From NCBI RefSeq assembly GCF_052115445.1, contig NZ_JBFRGR010000002.1, positions 62,001 through 126,000 of the forward strand: a DNA stretch of 64,000 nucleotides, read 5' to 3'. The notes below the pieces were generated by a model. That model was not told the DNA's origin. It saw only the letters and a program-made list of their open reading frames with translations, and ran no database searches. The stretch is from Paenibacillus_E sp052115445 (lineage in GTDB: Bacteria > Bacillota > Bacilli > Paenibacillales > NBRC-103111). Below are positions 28,096 to 36,022 of the stretch, one piece after another (within the stretch, counting starts at the first letter, position 1; the number at the start of each line of letters is the position of its first letter). The position numbers were made by a program, and so were the translations under genes.

Positions 28096-28222
28096 ACGTA
28101 TATGTATCCCGAAACGTGAAAAAGGAGCCATCCAAGGGAAATATCCTTGTGTGACGCCTTGTTTTCCAAATAACTGGATAACCTACAGTTAAATTTAGGT
28201 ATTTATTGGCTTTTCCAATAAT

Positions 28223-28354
28223 AACTGGAAAACATGCATCTAATTTCAAGATAAATCGCTGATTCCCGCAAAACCAACCAAAATAACTTCATAATTTCCA
28301 TTTAAATCTAAAAAATGACTGAATACCGAGAAATTAACATCAGGTTTTCCAGTT
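28223..28354 (-). repeat. Palindromic intergenic element, family 1, copy B
   Basis: 132 bp with terminal inverted repeats AACTGGAAAAC and GGTTTTCCAGTT. Its reverse complement aligns with 9197-9310. A further AACTGG and CAGTTAA pair occurs just before it at 28168-28190, so a second degenerate unit may abut it. No coding capacity; MITE- or REP-like. Confidence 0.65.
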
Positions 28355-28384
28355 AAATGCTAACTGGTGTTGGAGTGGTGGTAT

Positions 28385-28610
28385 GGCTTGTTAGTAGCTG
28401 GAGATGGAGGGGTGGCTTGTTGAGTAGCTAGAGATCGAGGTGGCTTGTTGAGTAGCTGGAGATGGAGGGGTGGCTTGTTGAGTAGCTAGAGATGGAGGCG
28501 TGGCTTGTTGAGTAGCTGGAGATGGAGGAGGGTTGTTGAGTAGCTAGAGATGGAGGTGGCTTGTTGAGTAGCTAGAGATGGAGGGGAGCTTGTTGAGTAG
28601 CTGGTCTTTG
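28385..28610. repeat. Minisatellite, about eight units of 27-30 bp
   Basis: Tandem copies of GGCTTGTTGAGTAGCT followed by A/GGAGATGGAGG and a variable 1-4 base tail. Units alternate AGAGATGG and GGAGATGG, and tail length varies, consistent with slippage or unequal exchange. It lies in a non-coding gap downstream of the TetR gene and upstream of GH88. Confidence 0.85.
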
Positions 28611-28698
28611 AGATGGCGTATATGGAGTAGCCGTTGTTCAGGGAGTGCAGTTTGTGGAGTAGGGATTTGATATTTACAACCTTAGCTCGGCTAGTCGC

Positions 28699-28726
28699 AA
28701 AAAGAGGTGAGCTTCCGCTCACCTCT
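28699..28726 (-). terminator. Terminator of the TetR gene
   Basis: Perfect 10-bp stem AGAGGTGAGC and GCTCACCTCT with a 4-base loop and a T run on the minus strand, 40 bp past the TetR stop. Confidence 0.85.
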
Positions 28727-28765
28727 CGATTATTTTTAGCATAGTTTCGGATTGCTTTCTCTTTC

Positions 28766-29350
28766 TCACGATAGAGTACGCATCAAAATAAATTGCTTGG
28801 CCAAATAGACAGGTGTATAAGGCATATCTTGACGAAGCCAAGCAACAATTGTACCAATTAAGGCGGATGAACCGTACCATATGGCAATATCCTTTTGAAT
28901 ACCTGCTGTGGCTAAAACGGATTCATCCCCCATCCTCTCAATGCGTGAGGTTACTAACTCCGTCAGAAGCCTTAACATGCGATCTGTAAAAATCGGGGTT
29001 CGTCTTGAAGCCAGTACGACTTTATAAAACTTCGCATGCTCGGCAAAGTGCTCCAGCAAGTTCACTAACATCGGCCAATCCTCTTCTTCCTTCGCAATCT
29101 GATTCGCCGACGCATTGTTCAAAATGCGATTGATGTCTTCAATCATTTCATCCGCCATCTTCTCCAACATATCCGGAATATCTCGATAATGCAGATAAAA
29201 CGTAACTCTGTTAATGGTAGCTCGCTCTGCTATGCGATTAACCGAAATTTTCTCGATATCCATTTCCTGAAGCAATTCGACAAAGGCGTCTTTAAGCAAT
29301 TGACGTGTTCGAAGAACCCGAGGATCTACGCGTGGTGTTCGATTATCCAT
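28766..29350 (-). CDS. TetR-family transcriptional regulator
   Basis: 194 aa from the ATG at 29350 (MDNRTPRVDPRVLRT), with AAAGGAA upstream; the in-frame TTG at 29359 lies on top of that site. The N-terminal HTH reads RQLLKDAFVELLQEMDIEKI and then INRVTFYLHYRDIPDMLEKM, the standard TetR recognition helix and following segment. The C-terminal domain resembles TetR_C members of Firmicutes with a conserved LRQDMPYTP region. It is divergent from glutamate dehydrogenase, with a perfect TTACATG-A-CATGTAA palindrome at 29493-29507 between them. It probably represses itself, the dehydrogenase, or both. The ligand is unknown. Confidence 0.9.
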   Translation of the reverse strand: MDNRTPRVDPRVLRTRQLLKDAFVELLQEMDIEKISVNRIAERATINRVTFYLHYRDIPDMLEKMADEMIEDINRILNNASANQIAKEEEDWPMLVNLLEHFAEHAKFYKVVLASRRTPIFTDRMLRLLTELVTSRIERMGDESVLATAGIQKDIAIWYGSSALIGTIVAWLRQDMPYTPVYLAKQFILMRTLS

Positions 29351-29486
29351 GTATCCCAATTCCTTTTCTTTTCCATAATAAGCTTATATGCTTGAATGTT
29401 GCATATTCTCTAATCTAATTCACACTTCGCAAAGTATACTACAGCTTGTAAATTTAGTCCAATGGGCACTTTCGTAACATCATTTA

Positions 29487-29507
29487 GTAAGCTTACATGA
29501 CATGTAA
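29487..29507. promoter_or_regulatory. Candidate TetR operator palindromes
   Basis: TTACATG, A, CATGTAA (29493-29507) is a perfect 7-bp inverted repeat. It overlaps a second palindrome, GTAAGCTTAC, at 29487-29496. They lie about 140 bp before the TetR start and 90 bp before the glutamate dehydrogenase start, suitable for controlling both. Confidence 0.6.
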
Positions 29508-29594
29508 ATTTTGATTGCCCAAATGGCTCGAATAAGGTAAAACTATACTAATAAACTTTTTTATTATATTTAAATTGCGAAGGTGGATGACAGT

Positions 29595-30965
29595 GTGTTA
29601 GTTCAAGTTGAAAATGATGTAGCTGCAAGAGAATATGTACAAGGTATATACGAAACCGTAGTCAAACGTAATCCGAATGAGACAGAGTTCCATCAAGCTG
29701 TTAAAGAAATTATTGAATCTTTAATTCCAGTTCTCACTAAGCAGCCGAAGTACATGAAACACGGCATTCTTGAGCGCCTTGTGGAGCCAGAGCGTTTAAT
29801 CACTTTCCGAGTTCCATGGGTAAATGACCAAGGGATTACGCAAGTAAATCGTGGTTTCCGTGTGCAATTTAACGGTGCAATTGGACCGTACAAGGGCGGT
29901 TTGCGTTTTCACCCTTCCGTTAATGCTAGCATTATCAAATTTCTAGGTTTTGAACAAACACTCAAGAACTCCCTTACGGGTCAGTCGATCGGCGGCGGTA
30001 AAGGTGGATCCGATTTCGATCCTAAAGGCAAATCCGATAATGAAATTATGCGTTTCACACAAAGCTTCATGACAGAGCTTTATAAATATATTGGACCGGA
30101 TACGGACGTGCCAGCAGGGGACATTGGTGTAGGCGCGCGCGAGATTGGTTATATGTTCGGTCAATACAAGCGCATAAGCGGCGCTTACGAATCTGGTGTG
30201 CTCACTGGGAAAGGCATAATCTATGGTGGCAGCTTAGGCCGTACAGAGGCGACTGGATACGGCTGTGTTTACTTTGTAAATGAAATGTTGAACTCCAAAG
30301 GTCTTAGCTTCGACGGAAGCACAGTCGTTGTTTCTGGATCTGGTAACGTGGCTATCTATTCCATTGAAAAAGCCGTTCAATTAGGCGCTAAAGTTGTTGC
30401 TTGCAGCGACTCCAATGGTTATATCCACGATCCAAAAGGCATCTGTCTCGAAACCGTTCGTCGCTTGAAAGAGGTTGAGCGTACGAGAATTAGTGAGTAT
30501 GTGAAGGAACATCCTCATGCAACTTACCATGCAGGCTGTAATGGTATCTGGTCCATTCCATGTGATATCGCGCTTCCGAGTGCCACACAGAACGAAATCG
30601 ACGAAGAATCAGCAAGACTGCTTGTCAGCAATGGGGTAAAAGCCATAGGCGAAGGCGCGAACATGCCATCCACCTTAGATGCGATTGACGTCTTCTTACA
30701 GGCAGGCGTTTTGTTTGGACCAGCCAAAGCAGCGAATGCTGGCGGCGTTGCCGTATCGGCGCTAGAAATGTCTCAAAACAGCATGAGATACTCCTGGCAG
30801 TTCCATGAGGTAGACGATAAGCTCCACGCGATTATGAAAAATATTTACAGAAGCGCTGTGCAAGCAGCTGAGGAATATGGCCATCCTGGCAATCTCGTAG
30901 TCGGCGCCAATATCGCAGGCTTCACCAAAGTAGCCGACGCAATGATCGCACAAGGTGTCGTTTAG
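29595..30965 (+). CDS. gdhA: NADP-type glutamate dehydrogenase
   Basis: 456 aa from the GTG at 29595, which has AAGGTGG 8 bases upstream; the GTG at 29583 overlaps the site itself. Hexameric class-I dehydrogenase motifs are all present: PYKGGLRFHPSV, GGGKGGSDFDPKGKS, VPAGDIGVGAREIGYM and GRTEATGYG. The Rossmann stretch VVVSGSGNVAIYSIEKA and the terminal GANIAGFTKVADAM also match. The reaction is reductive amination of 2-oxoglutarate to glutamate with NADPH, in ammonium assimilation. The NADP assignment follows from overall resemblance to GdhA rather than the NAD-type RocG/GudB forms. Monocistronic; ends at the strong hairpin at 31051. Confidence 0.96.
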   Translation: MLVQVENDVAAREYVQGIYETVVKRNPNETEFHQAVKEIIESLIPVLTKQPKYMKHGILERLVEPERLITFRVPWVNDQGITQVNRGFRVQFNGAIGPYKGGLRFHPSVNASIIKFLGFEQTLKNSLTGQSIGGGKGGSDFDPKGKSDNEIMRFTQSFMTELYKYIGPDTDVPAGDIGVGAREIGYMFGQYKRISGAYESGVLTGKGIIYGGSLGRTEATGYGCVYFVNEMLNSKGLSFDGSTVVVSGSGNVAIYSIEKAVQLGAKVVACSDSNGYIHDPKGICLETVRRLKEVERTRISEYVKEHPHATYHAGCNGIWSIPCDIALPSATQNEIDEESARLLVSNGVKAIGEGANMPSTLDAIDVFLQAGVLFGPAKAANAGGVAVSALEMSQNSMRYSWQFHEVDDKLHAIMKNIYRSAVQAAEEYGHPGNLVVGANIAGFTKVADAMIAQGVV

Positions 30966-31050
30966 AAGCGTTTGTAAAGAGAACTCACATGTGCTATTAC
31001 GGCTAATCCGAGAAATGTACATCGAGTGGGAACTTTAGTGCCTTAAAGGG

Positions 31051-31094
31051 ATAGGGTGTCCCGAAGTAGAGAAATCTACTTCGGGACACCCTAT
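31051..31094. terminator. Strong hairpin, 20-bp perfect stem, after gdhA
   Basis: ATAGGGTGTCCCGAAGTAGA, GAAA loop, and the exact complement. The T-rich stretch TTGTCGTGTTTTT follows on the plus strand. It is unusually long for a terminator and could also be a small mobile remnant. Confidence 0.8.
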
Positions 31095-31160
31095 TTGTCG
31101 TGTTTTTATGTGAGATATACGCCATTGTAGAAGTTGCATGCTCCAAACGCCACTCGCCAA

Positions 31161-31187
31161 GAAAAAACACCTTCGCTAAGAAGGTGT
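31161..31187 (-). terminator. Terminator after the MATE gene
   Basis: ACACCTTC and GAAGGTGT pair around a 5-base loop, followed on the minus strand by six T residues. It closes the SGNH to MATE operon. Confidence 0.8.
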
Positions 31188-31192
31188 CTTTC

Positions 31193-32599
31193 TTACTTGG
31201 TATCCGTAGCTGTCTCGATCAATCGATGACGATACCATTGATCCCCCTTGAAGCGCCATAGGAATATGAGTCCACGAACGCCCCATTCAATATTCATCGC
31301 TAACCATACCCCGATAATGCCCATATGAAACACGATGCCAAGCACATACCCCAGAACGACCCGGAACAACCACATAGACAGCATCGAAGTCATGGAGGTG
31401 AATTTGGAATCCCCCGCAGCTCGAAGCGCTGCTGGCAGGAGGAAGCTGATTGGCCAGAGTGGGATTTGTGCAATGGCATTAATCAACACGATGATGAATA
31501 GCTCCCGCAGGATATCATCCGGTGGGTGAAATAGGCTAACCAGCGGGTTGAACAGCGGAACGAGGATCAGTGCCGTCAGGAAGAGTGTAAACGACGCAAG
31601 CCAGAGAAACGATTTGGCAAATTTACGAGCGTCTTTCACATTTTGCGCTCCCATACATTGTCCAATCACGGTTACCGTAGTCAGCGATAACGCGGCAGCC
31701 GGAATCTGTAACACACCTGCGAGCGTGCCGCCAATTGCATTCGTCGCCATGGCATGCGTGCCAAGACTCACGATAAACACTTGCGTTACAATTTTACCGC
31801 CATTAAAGAACATCTGCTCCGCCGCAAAGGGCAGCCCGATAAATAAAATTTTCTTCATCATCGCGATATTAACATGTAGTAAGTCATACAATCGCATGCG
31901 GAAATTCGTATCTAATTTCACCACATACAGGATAGCTACGAAGGCCGCCAGAAATCTGGACACATTCACAGCGATGATCAACCCATGTACCCCCATATGT
32001 AAGAAATGAATACAGATCACATTCAGAAGGACATAGGATAAATTCATGATTAAAGAGAGTTTCAAGGAAGTTCGGGACTTTCCGATTCCTCTTAATGCAC
32101 CGCAAACTGCCTCTACAATGGCGATACCCACATAGGATACGCTGCTCCCGATCAGATAGGTTTTGGCATAAGCGAACACTTCCGCAGAGGCTGTCCCAAA
32201 CAGCAGCGTCAAGACGGGCGTATGAAACACAATCATTAACAAACTAATGCCAAGCGCAAATGACGACACCAAGGAAATGGAGCTAGCTGCTGCTTTGGCA
32301 ACCATGCCGTCGTTTCCGCTACCTTTATACTGGGCGACCACAACTGTTCCACCTGTCGACACGGCCACGAATACGCTGATCAGAAATATGTTAAGTGAAT
32401 CAATCATACTTACTGCGCTAACGGCGGCAACACCCGACGAACTAATCATCGCAATGTTCACCAAGTTAAGTCCGACAAGGAAAGACTGATCAATGAGAAT
32501 CGGTATATATAAGCCAATAATCTGTTGATAATCCATCACTTTACCGGAAAAATACTTATGCATAAAAGCTTTTCGTCTCAAGCTAAATGCGGGTCCCAT
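31193..32599 (-). CDS. MATE-family efflux transporter
   Basis: 468 aa from the ATG at 32599 (a GTG one codon earlier is possible). Twelve membrane segments are arranged as two six-helix halves, starting IIGLYIPILIDQSFLVGLNLVNIAMI. STGGTVVVAQYKG in helix 2 and TVTVIGQCMGAQ at the equivalent place of the second half are the family repeats. It would export cationic or aromatic small molecules in exchange for sodium ions or protons. It follows the kinase gene by about 50 bp without a terminator, so it appears to be the last gene of an SGNH, lipoprotein, kinase and MATE operon. The substrate is unknown; it may export a by-product of glycan breakdown or a toxic plant aglycone (speculation). Confidence 0.9.
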   Translation of the reverse strand: MGPAFSLRRKAFMHKYFSGKVMDYQQIIGLYIPILIDQSFLVGLNLVNIAMISSSGVAAVSAVSMIDSLNIFLISVFVAVSTGGTVVVAQYKGSGNDGMVAKAAASSISLVSSFALGISLLMIVFHTPVLTLLFGTASAEVFAYAKTYLIGSSVSYVGIAIVEAVCGALRGIGKSRTSLKLSLIMNLSYVLLNVICIHFLHMGVHGLIIAVNVSRFLAAFVAILYVVKLDTNFRMRLYDLLHVNIAMMKKILFIGLPFAAEQMFFNGGKIVTQVFIVSLGTHAMATNAIGGTLAGVLQIPAAALSLTTVTVIGQCMGAQNVKDARKFAKSFLWLASFTLFLTALILVPLFNPLVSLFHPPDDILRELFIIVLINAIAQIPLWPISFLLPAALRAAGDSKFTSMTSMLSMWLFRVVLGYVLGIVFHMGIIGVWLAMNIEWGVRGLIFLWRFKGDQWYRHRLIETATDTK

Positions 32600-32651
32600 C
32601 ACATCATCTTCTTTTTCGTTATATTTATCATGCTGATTACTTCCGTGAGCG

Positions 32652-34481
32652 TTACCATGCCTGTTCTTCTAACGGGGATTCACACATGTCGAGTGGGAGA
32701 CGGAGTGTAATCCGAGTCCCCATCTGATGACCGCTCTCAAATAGAAATTGGGAGTCATTCCCATAATACATCTTCATTCGCGCGACAACATTTCGCAACC
32801 CGAACAGATCCTTTTCTTTTTTAGTATTCGTAGAATTCCCTTCGGCCGCTTGCCTAGCTGCCTCTTCTAATTTGCCGCAAATATAGATCTGCCTTTCCTC
32901 GCTGACTCCGACACCATTGTCGCGTACTTCGAGGACGAGATGACCGCCATCCACATAGGAGGAAATAGCGAGTTCTCCACCGTTGCTCTGTTTCTCTAAG
33001 CCATGCAGCACGGCATTCTCTACCAAGGGCTGCAGAAGGAGCTTAAGTACATGATAATGCGCGCTTTCCTCCGCAATGTCGAAGCGTACCGTAAAATGGT
33101 CTAGGAATCGCAGCTGCTGCACTTTAATATAATACTTCAAATGTTCGATCGTTTCCTTAACCGTAAAGGTCTCATTTCCTTTATTCAAGCTTAAACGGAA
33201 AAATTTCGATAGATTCAACACCATTTCACTGATTTCATCTGCTTCATAATTTTTGGCCGTCCAATAAATCGAATCCAAGGTGTTGTAGAGGAAATGCGGG
33301 TTAATTTGAGACTGCAAAAATTTCAGTTCCATTTTGGACAATAAAAGCTGCTTCTCGTAGTGATCCCGGATCAGTGTTTTCTGATTCTCCGCCATCCGAT
33401 TAAAGGATTCTATCACATAACCTAATTCATCTACCCGTGTATCCTCCAGTTGGATGGTGAAATTCCCCGTGCGGAGCTGCTTCATCCCATAAGCTAATTT
33501 ACGCAGCGGCGCTGATATGCCTCGATAAATAATCCAAGAAGTCCAAATCGCCAAGACTAAGCTGACGACTAAAATGCCATAAGAAAATATTTTCAACGAG
33601 TCGGTATGACTCCTGATTTCCCATAAAGGCTGTTCCATCATAAGTGACCACCCAGATAACTTCGATTTCACGCTAATCGTGACCATCTCCGTCCCTGTTT
33701 GAGGTGATTTACGAATCGTTCTTACTTGGTCTACCTTCTCCCACGTTTGAGCATTTACACTTCCACCTGTCCCTGTGATCGATTTCCCGTCATTGTCGAA
33801 GAGATAAATATTCGCGTTTTTGGAAGGCAGCAGCGGTTTCGCAAGCTCGATAAGTGCACTCTTTTTGACAGATAAAATAAGTAAATTCGGATTCATCAGC
33901 GTGCGGTTATACGGATCCATCGTCCGAATCAGATGCACACTGTCTGCATCGAAGTAGGATTCACCCGCCTGCGGTGTAAAAAAAATCGTCCCTCCATTAG
34001 CCTCCATCAAATGCTGATACCATTCTTGGTTCTCAGCCCCGGATGGCAGCTTGCCTCCACCGAATTTGGTGGAAATGACCGTACGTGAGGGCATATGGAT
34101 AATCGTGATTTGATCAACAATCAGATTGACCGTCGTCATACTTGTAATCTGATCCATCACTTGGGCAAAATGAACGAACGAATGCTTTTCCGGCTCTTGA
34201 CCAACAGACTGCAGGGTAGTGTTGACATTCGTATCAAACGCGATCAAGGAGGACAACTGTTCAATATTTTGTAAGGTCAGGTCGAGATAATCCGTCATTG
34301 TATGCAGTGCTCCCTGCGTTCTTTCCCCAGTCTGCACTTCCAGAATGACTTGCGATTTGGCTATGGCGAACAGGCTAAATCCAGCTAAAGGGAGCAATAT
34401 GAGAAGGAAATACCAGGTTAGCCGGACCTGAATATAACCGGCTAGTAATTTACGAATTTTGGATAGGAACTCTCTAATCAT
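32652..34481 (-). CDS. YesM-type sensor histidine kinase, translationally coupled to a lipoprotein
   Basis: 609 aa from the ATG at 34481, which overlaps the stop of the upstream lipoprotein as ATGA; a start 7 codons earlier is possible. Membrane segments lie at about 22-43 and 299-319, with an extracellular Cache-like domain between. HAMP covers about 320-373. The His_kinase motif SQINPHFLYNTLDS carries the phospho-acceptor His396. A HATPase domain ends the protein (DNGVGVSEE, FGLRNVVARM). Kinases of this class normally have a YesN-type response regulator next door. None is present; the only such regulator in the window is at 48196. Coupling with a solute-binding protein and the lack of permeases suggest that the lipoprotein presents ligand to the kinase. 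Confidence 0.93.
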   Translation of the reverse strand: MIREFLSKIRKLLAGYIQVRLTWYFLLILLPLAGFSLFAIAKSQVILEVQTGERTQGALHTMTDYLDLTLQNIEQLSSLIAFDTNVNTTLQSVGQEPEKHSFVHFAQVMDQITSMTTVNLIVDQITIIHMPSRTVISTKFGGGKLPSGAENQEWYQHLMEANGGTIFFTPQAGESYFDADSVHLIRTMDPYNRTLMNPNLLILSVKKSALIELAKPLLPSKNANIYLFDNDGKSITGTGGSVNAQTWEKVDQVRTIRKSPQTGTEMVTISVKSKLSGWSLMMEQPLWEIRSHTDSLKIFSYGILVVSLVLAIWTSWIIYRGISAPLRKLAYGMKQLRTGNFTIQLEDTRVDELGYVIESFNRMAENQKTLIRDHYEKQLLLSKMELKFLQSQINPHFLYNTLDSIYWTAKNYEADEISEMVLNLSKFFRLSLNKGNETFTVKETIEHLKYYIKVQQLRFLDHFTVRFDIAEESAHYHVLKLLLQPLVENAVLHGLEKQSNGGELAISSYVDGGHLVLEVRDNGVGVSEERQIYICGKLEEAARQAAEGNSTNTKKEKDLFGLRNVVARMKMYYGNDSQFLFESGHQMGTRITLRLPLDMCESPLEEQAW

Positions 34482-35983
34482 TTGTTGGTTTCTCGCCACC
34501 ATTCATTCACTTCCCCAGTAATTTCATCACCGCCGGCTTCCTTCCACTTTTTCACAAAAGCGTCGAACTCTTCTATTGGGCTTAAGCCTGCAATAATTCG
34601 CGTAAACGTATCCTCTTGCAGCTTAGATAGTTTAACTTGATGCTTGCCCATAGCTGGTGTTGGGGGCCCATTGAATCGGTCAACCATCAAATTCTGTTCG
34701 ATCCGTTGGATGTTATCATAAAGGCGGAACTGTGAACCAAGGGCATCCAGCCGATCTCGTGTGACATTCGGATCTGCCATATCCGCCAACGCGCCATAAA
34801 TACCACGATAGCCATGCTTCGAATGTTCATCAAACCGAATGGATAATTTCCCGTTAACCCTCGTCCAAATTTCGTTCTCAAAGCCGAGCTTTAAGCTTGT
34901 TTGTCCTGGACCAGCGACGAAATCCAAGAACTTAACAACAGCCTCAGCTTTGTTGCTCTTGTTTGGAATCACGTTGTAGGAACGGACGTTGGACGTGCTG
35001 TAGACACCATGCTTCCCATTCGGACCGATGGGGAAATCCAGAGGGATCCATTCCGCTTTCGGATCGATTTTACGGTTTGCCGCAATATGTGCGCGCGTGT
35101 CCGACCATGCTGCTGAGAATAGACCGACGCGACCGCTAACAATCTTTTCACCTAACACATCAATTTTATTCAATGGGAATTCGGGGTCTAGAATGTCAGC
35201 GTCATACAAGCCTCTTAGATATAGAAGCGCCTCCTTCATTTCCGGGAGGACCCCGGAATAAACTAGCTTCCCGTCGCGTACGTACCAGGCTTTCATTTGT
35301 ACACCAAATGCACCTAGAAATGGCGATGTTCTGCGTAGCCGTTCCAGAATCGATAGGCCATACGTATCTTTTTTCCCATTGCCATCTGGATCTCTCTCCG
35401 CAAATGCCTTCATCACCGCTGTATACTCCGCGATCGTCTTAGGAGGCTGCAGCCCAAGCTTATCCAGCCAATCCTTCCTGGCATAGATGATTTCGGTTCC
35501 TTTCACCTCGTTCAAACTCGGTATCGCATAGATCTTGCCATCCACGGTGACATTATCCCAAGCTTCCTTAGGGATTTTGGCCTTCAAATTGGCGCCGTAT
35601 TTCTCAATATATTCATTCAAAGGCGTCAGCGCCTTTTGATTTACGAAATGGATAAACCACGATGGATCACTTGTATTCAGCAAATCCGGGGGCTCGCCAG
35701 ACGCCATAATGACATTTAGCTTTTCATCGTAACCATTGAGCGGAGGGAGCGTCACATTGACCTTAACACCAATGTTTTTCTCAATATAACGAAGATAAGG
35801 ATTATGATTCTCATCCATTCCCTCCGGGAAATTCATACCTAGGCTGTTTACAACGATTCGAATAGCGGGTTCACTTGCTGTTCCCACCTTATTCTCTTCC
35901 TTCAAGGTCAAATTCGGAATGCCGCAGCCAGCAGTTGAACAACAAGCGAGCATGACTAGAATAGCTGCCCTCATTCTTTTCAT
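34478..35983 (-). CDS. Solute-binding lipoprotein without permeases, probable co-sensor
   Basis: 501 aa. The signal peptide ends at lipobox STAGC with Cys20. It is a family-1 solute-binding protein of LplA type (MASGEPPDLLNTSDPSWFI, ARKDWLDKLGLQPPKTIAEY, DPDGNGKKDTYGLS). It is related in layout to the two importer lipoproteins at 23011 and 44461. No permease is in its operon: it is preceded by the SGNH hydrolase (39-bp gap) and followed by the kinase through an ATGA overlap. Families such as XylFII with LytS show that binding proteins can serve as the extracellular sensor part of a three-component system. By analogy it is proposed to sense a sugar rather than transport it (inference). Confidence 0.88.
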   Translation of the reverse strand: MKRMRAAILVMLACCSTAGCGIPNLTLKEENKVGTASEPAIRIVVNSLGMNFPEGMDENHNPYLRYIEKNIGVKVNVTLPPLNGYDEKLNVIMASGEPPDLLNTSDPSWFIHFVNQKALTPLNEYIEKYGANLKAKIPKEAWDNVTVDGKIYAIPSLNEVKGTEIIYARKDWLDKLGLQPPKTIAEYTAVMKAFAERDPDGNGKKDTYGLSILERLRRTSPFLGAFGVQMKAWYVRDGKLVYSGVLPEMKEALLYLRGLYDADILDPEFPLNKIDVLGEKIVSGRVGLFSAAWSDTRAHIAANRKIDPKAEWIPLDFPIGPNGKHGVYSTSNVRSYNVIPNKSNKAEAVVKFLDFVAGPGQTSLKLGFENEIWTRVNGKLSIRFDEHSKHGYRGIYGALADMADPNVTRDRLDALGSQFRLYDNIQRIEQNLMVDRFNGPPTPAMGKHQVKLSKLQEDTFTRIIAGLSPIEEFDAFVKKWKEAGGDEITGEVNEWWRETNK

Positions 35984-36022
35984 CCTTCATTCCCCTTCCC
36001 TCGTAACCAAACCAGCAACCAA

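Larger units (their letters stand above)
28003..28765. other. 763-bp intergenic region of repeats
   Basis: Contains, in order, a locus box (28062-28095), a family 1 palindromic element (28223-28354), a minisatellite (28385-28610) and the TetR terminator (28699-28726). No convincing gene; frames across the minisatellite are low complexity and lack ribosome binding sites. Confidence 0.65.

Noticed and set aside
28385..28610. CRISPR array
   Set aside because: Units abut without spacers and vary at their ends; this is a minisatellite. No cas genes are present.
31051..31094. Insertion sequence remnant
   Set aside because: A perfect inverted repeat alone, with no transposase fragment or target duplication, is better described as a terminator.
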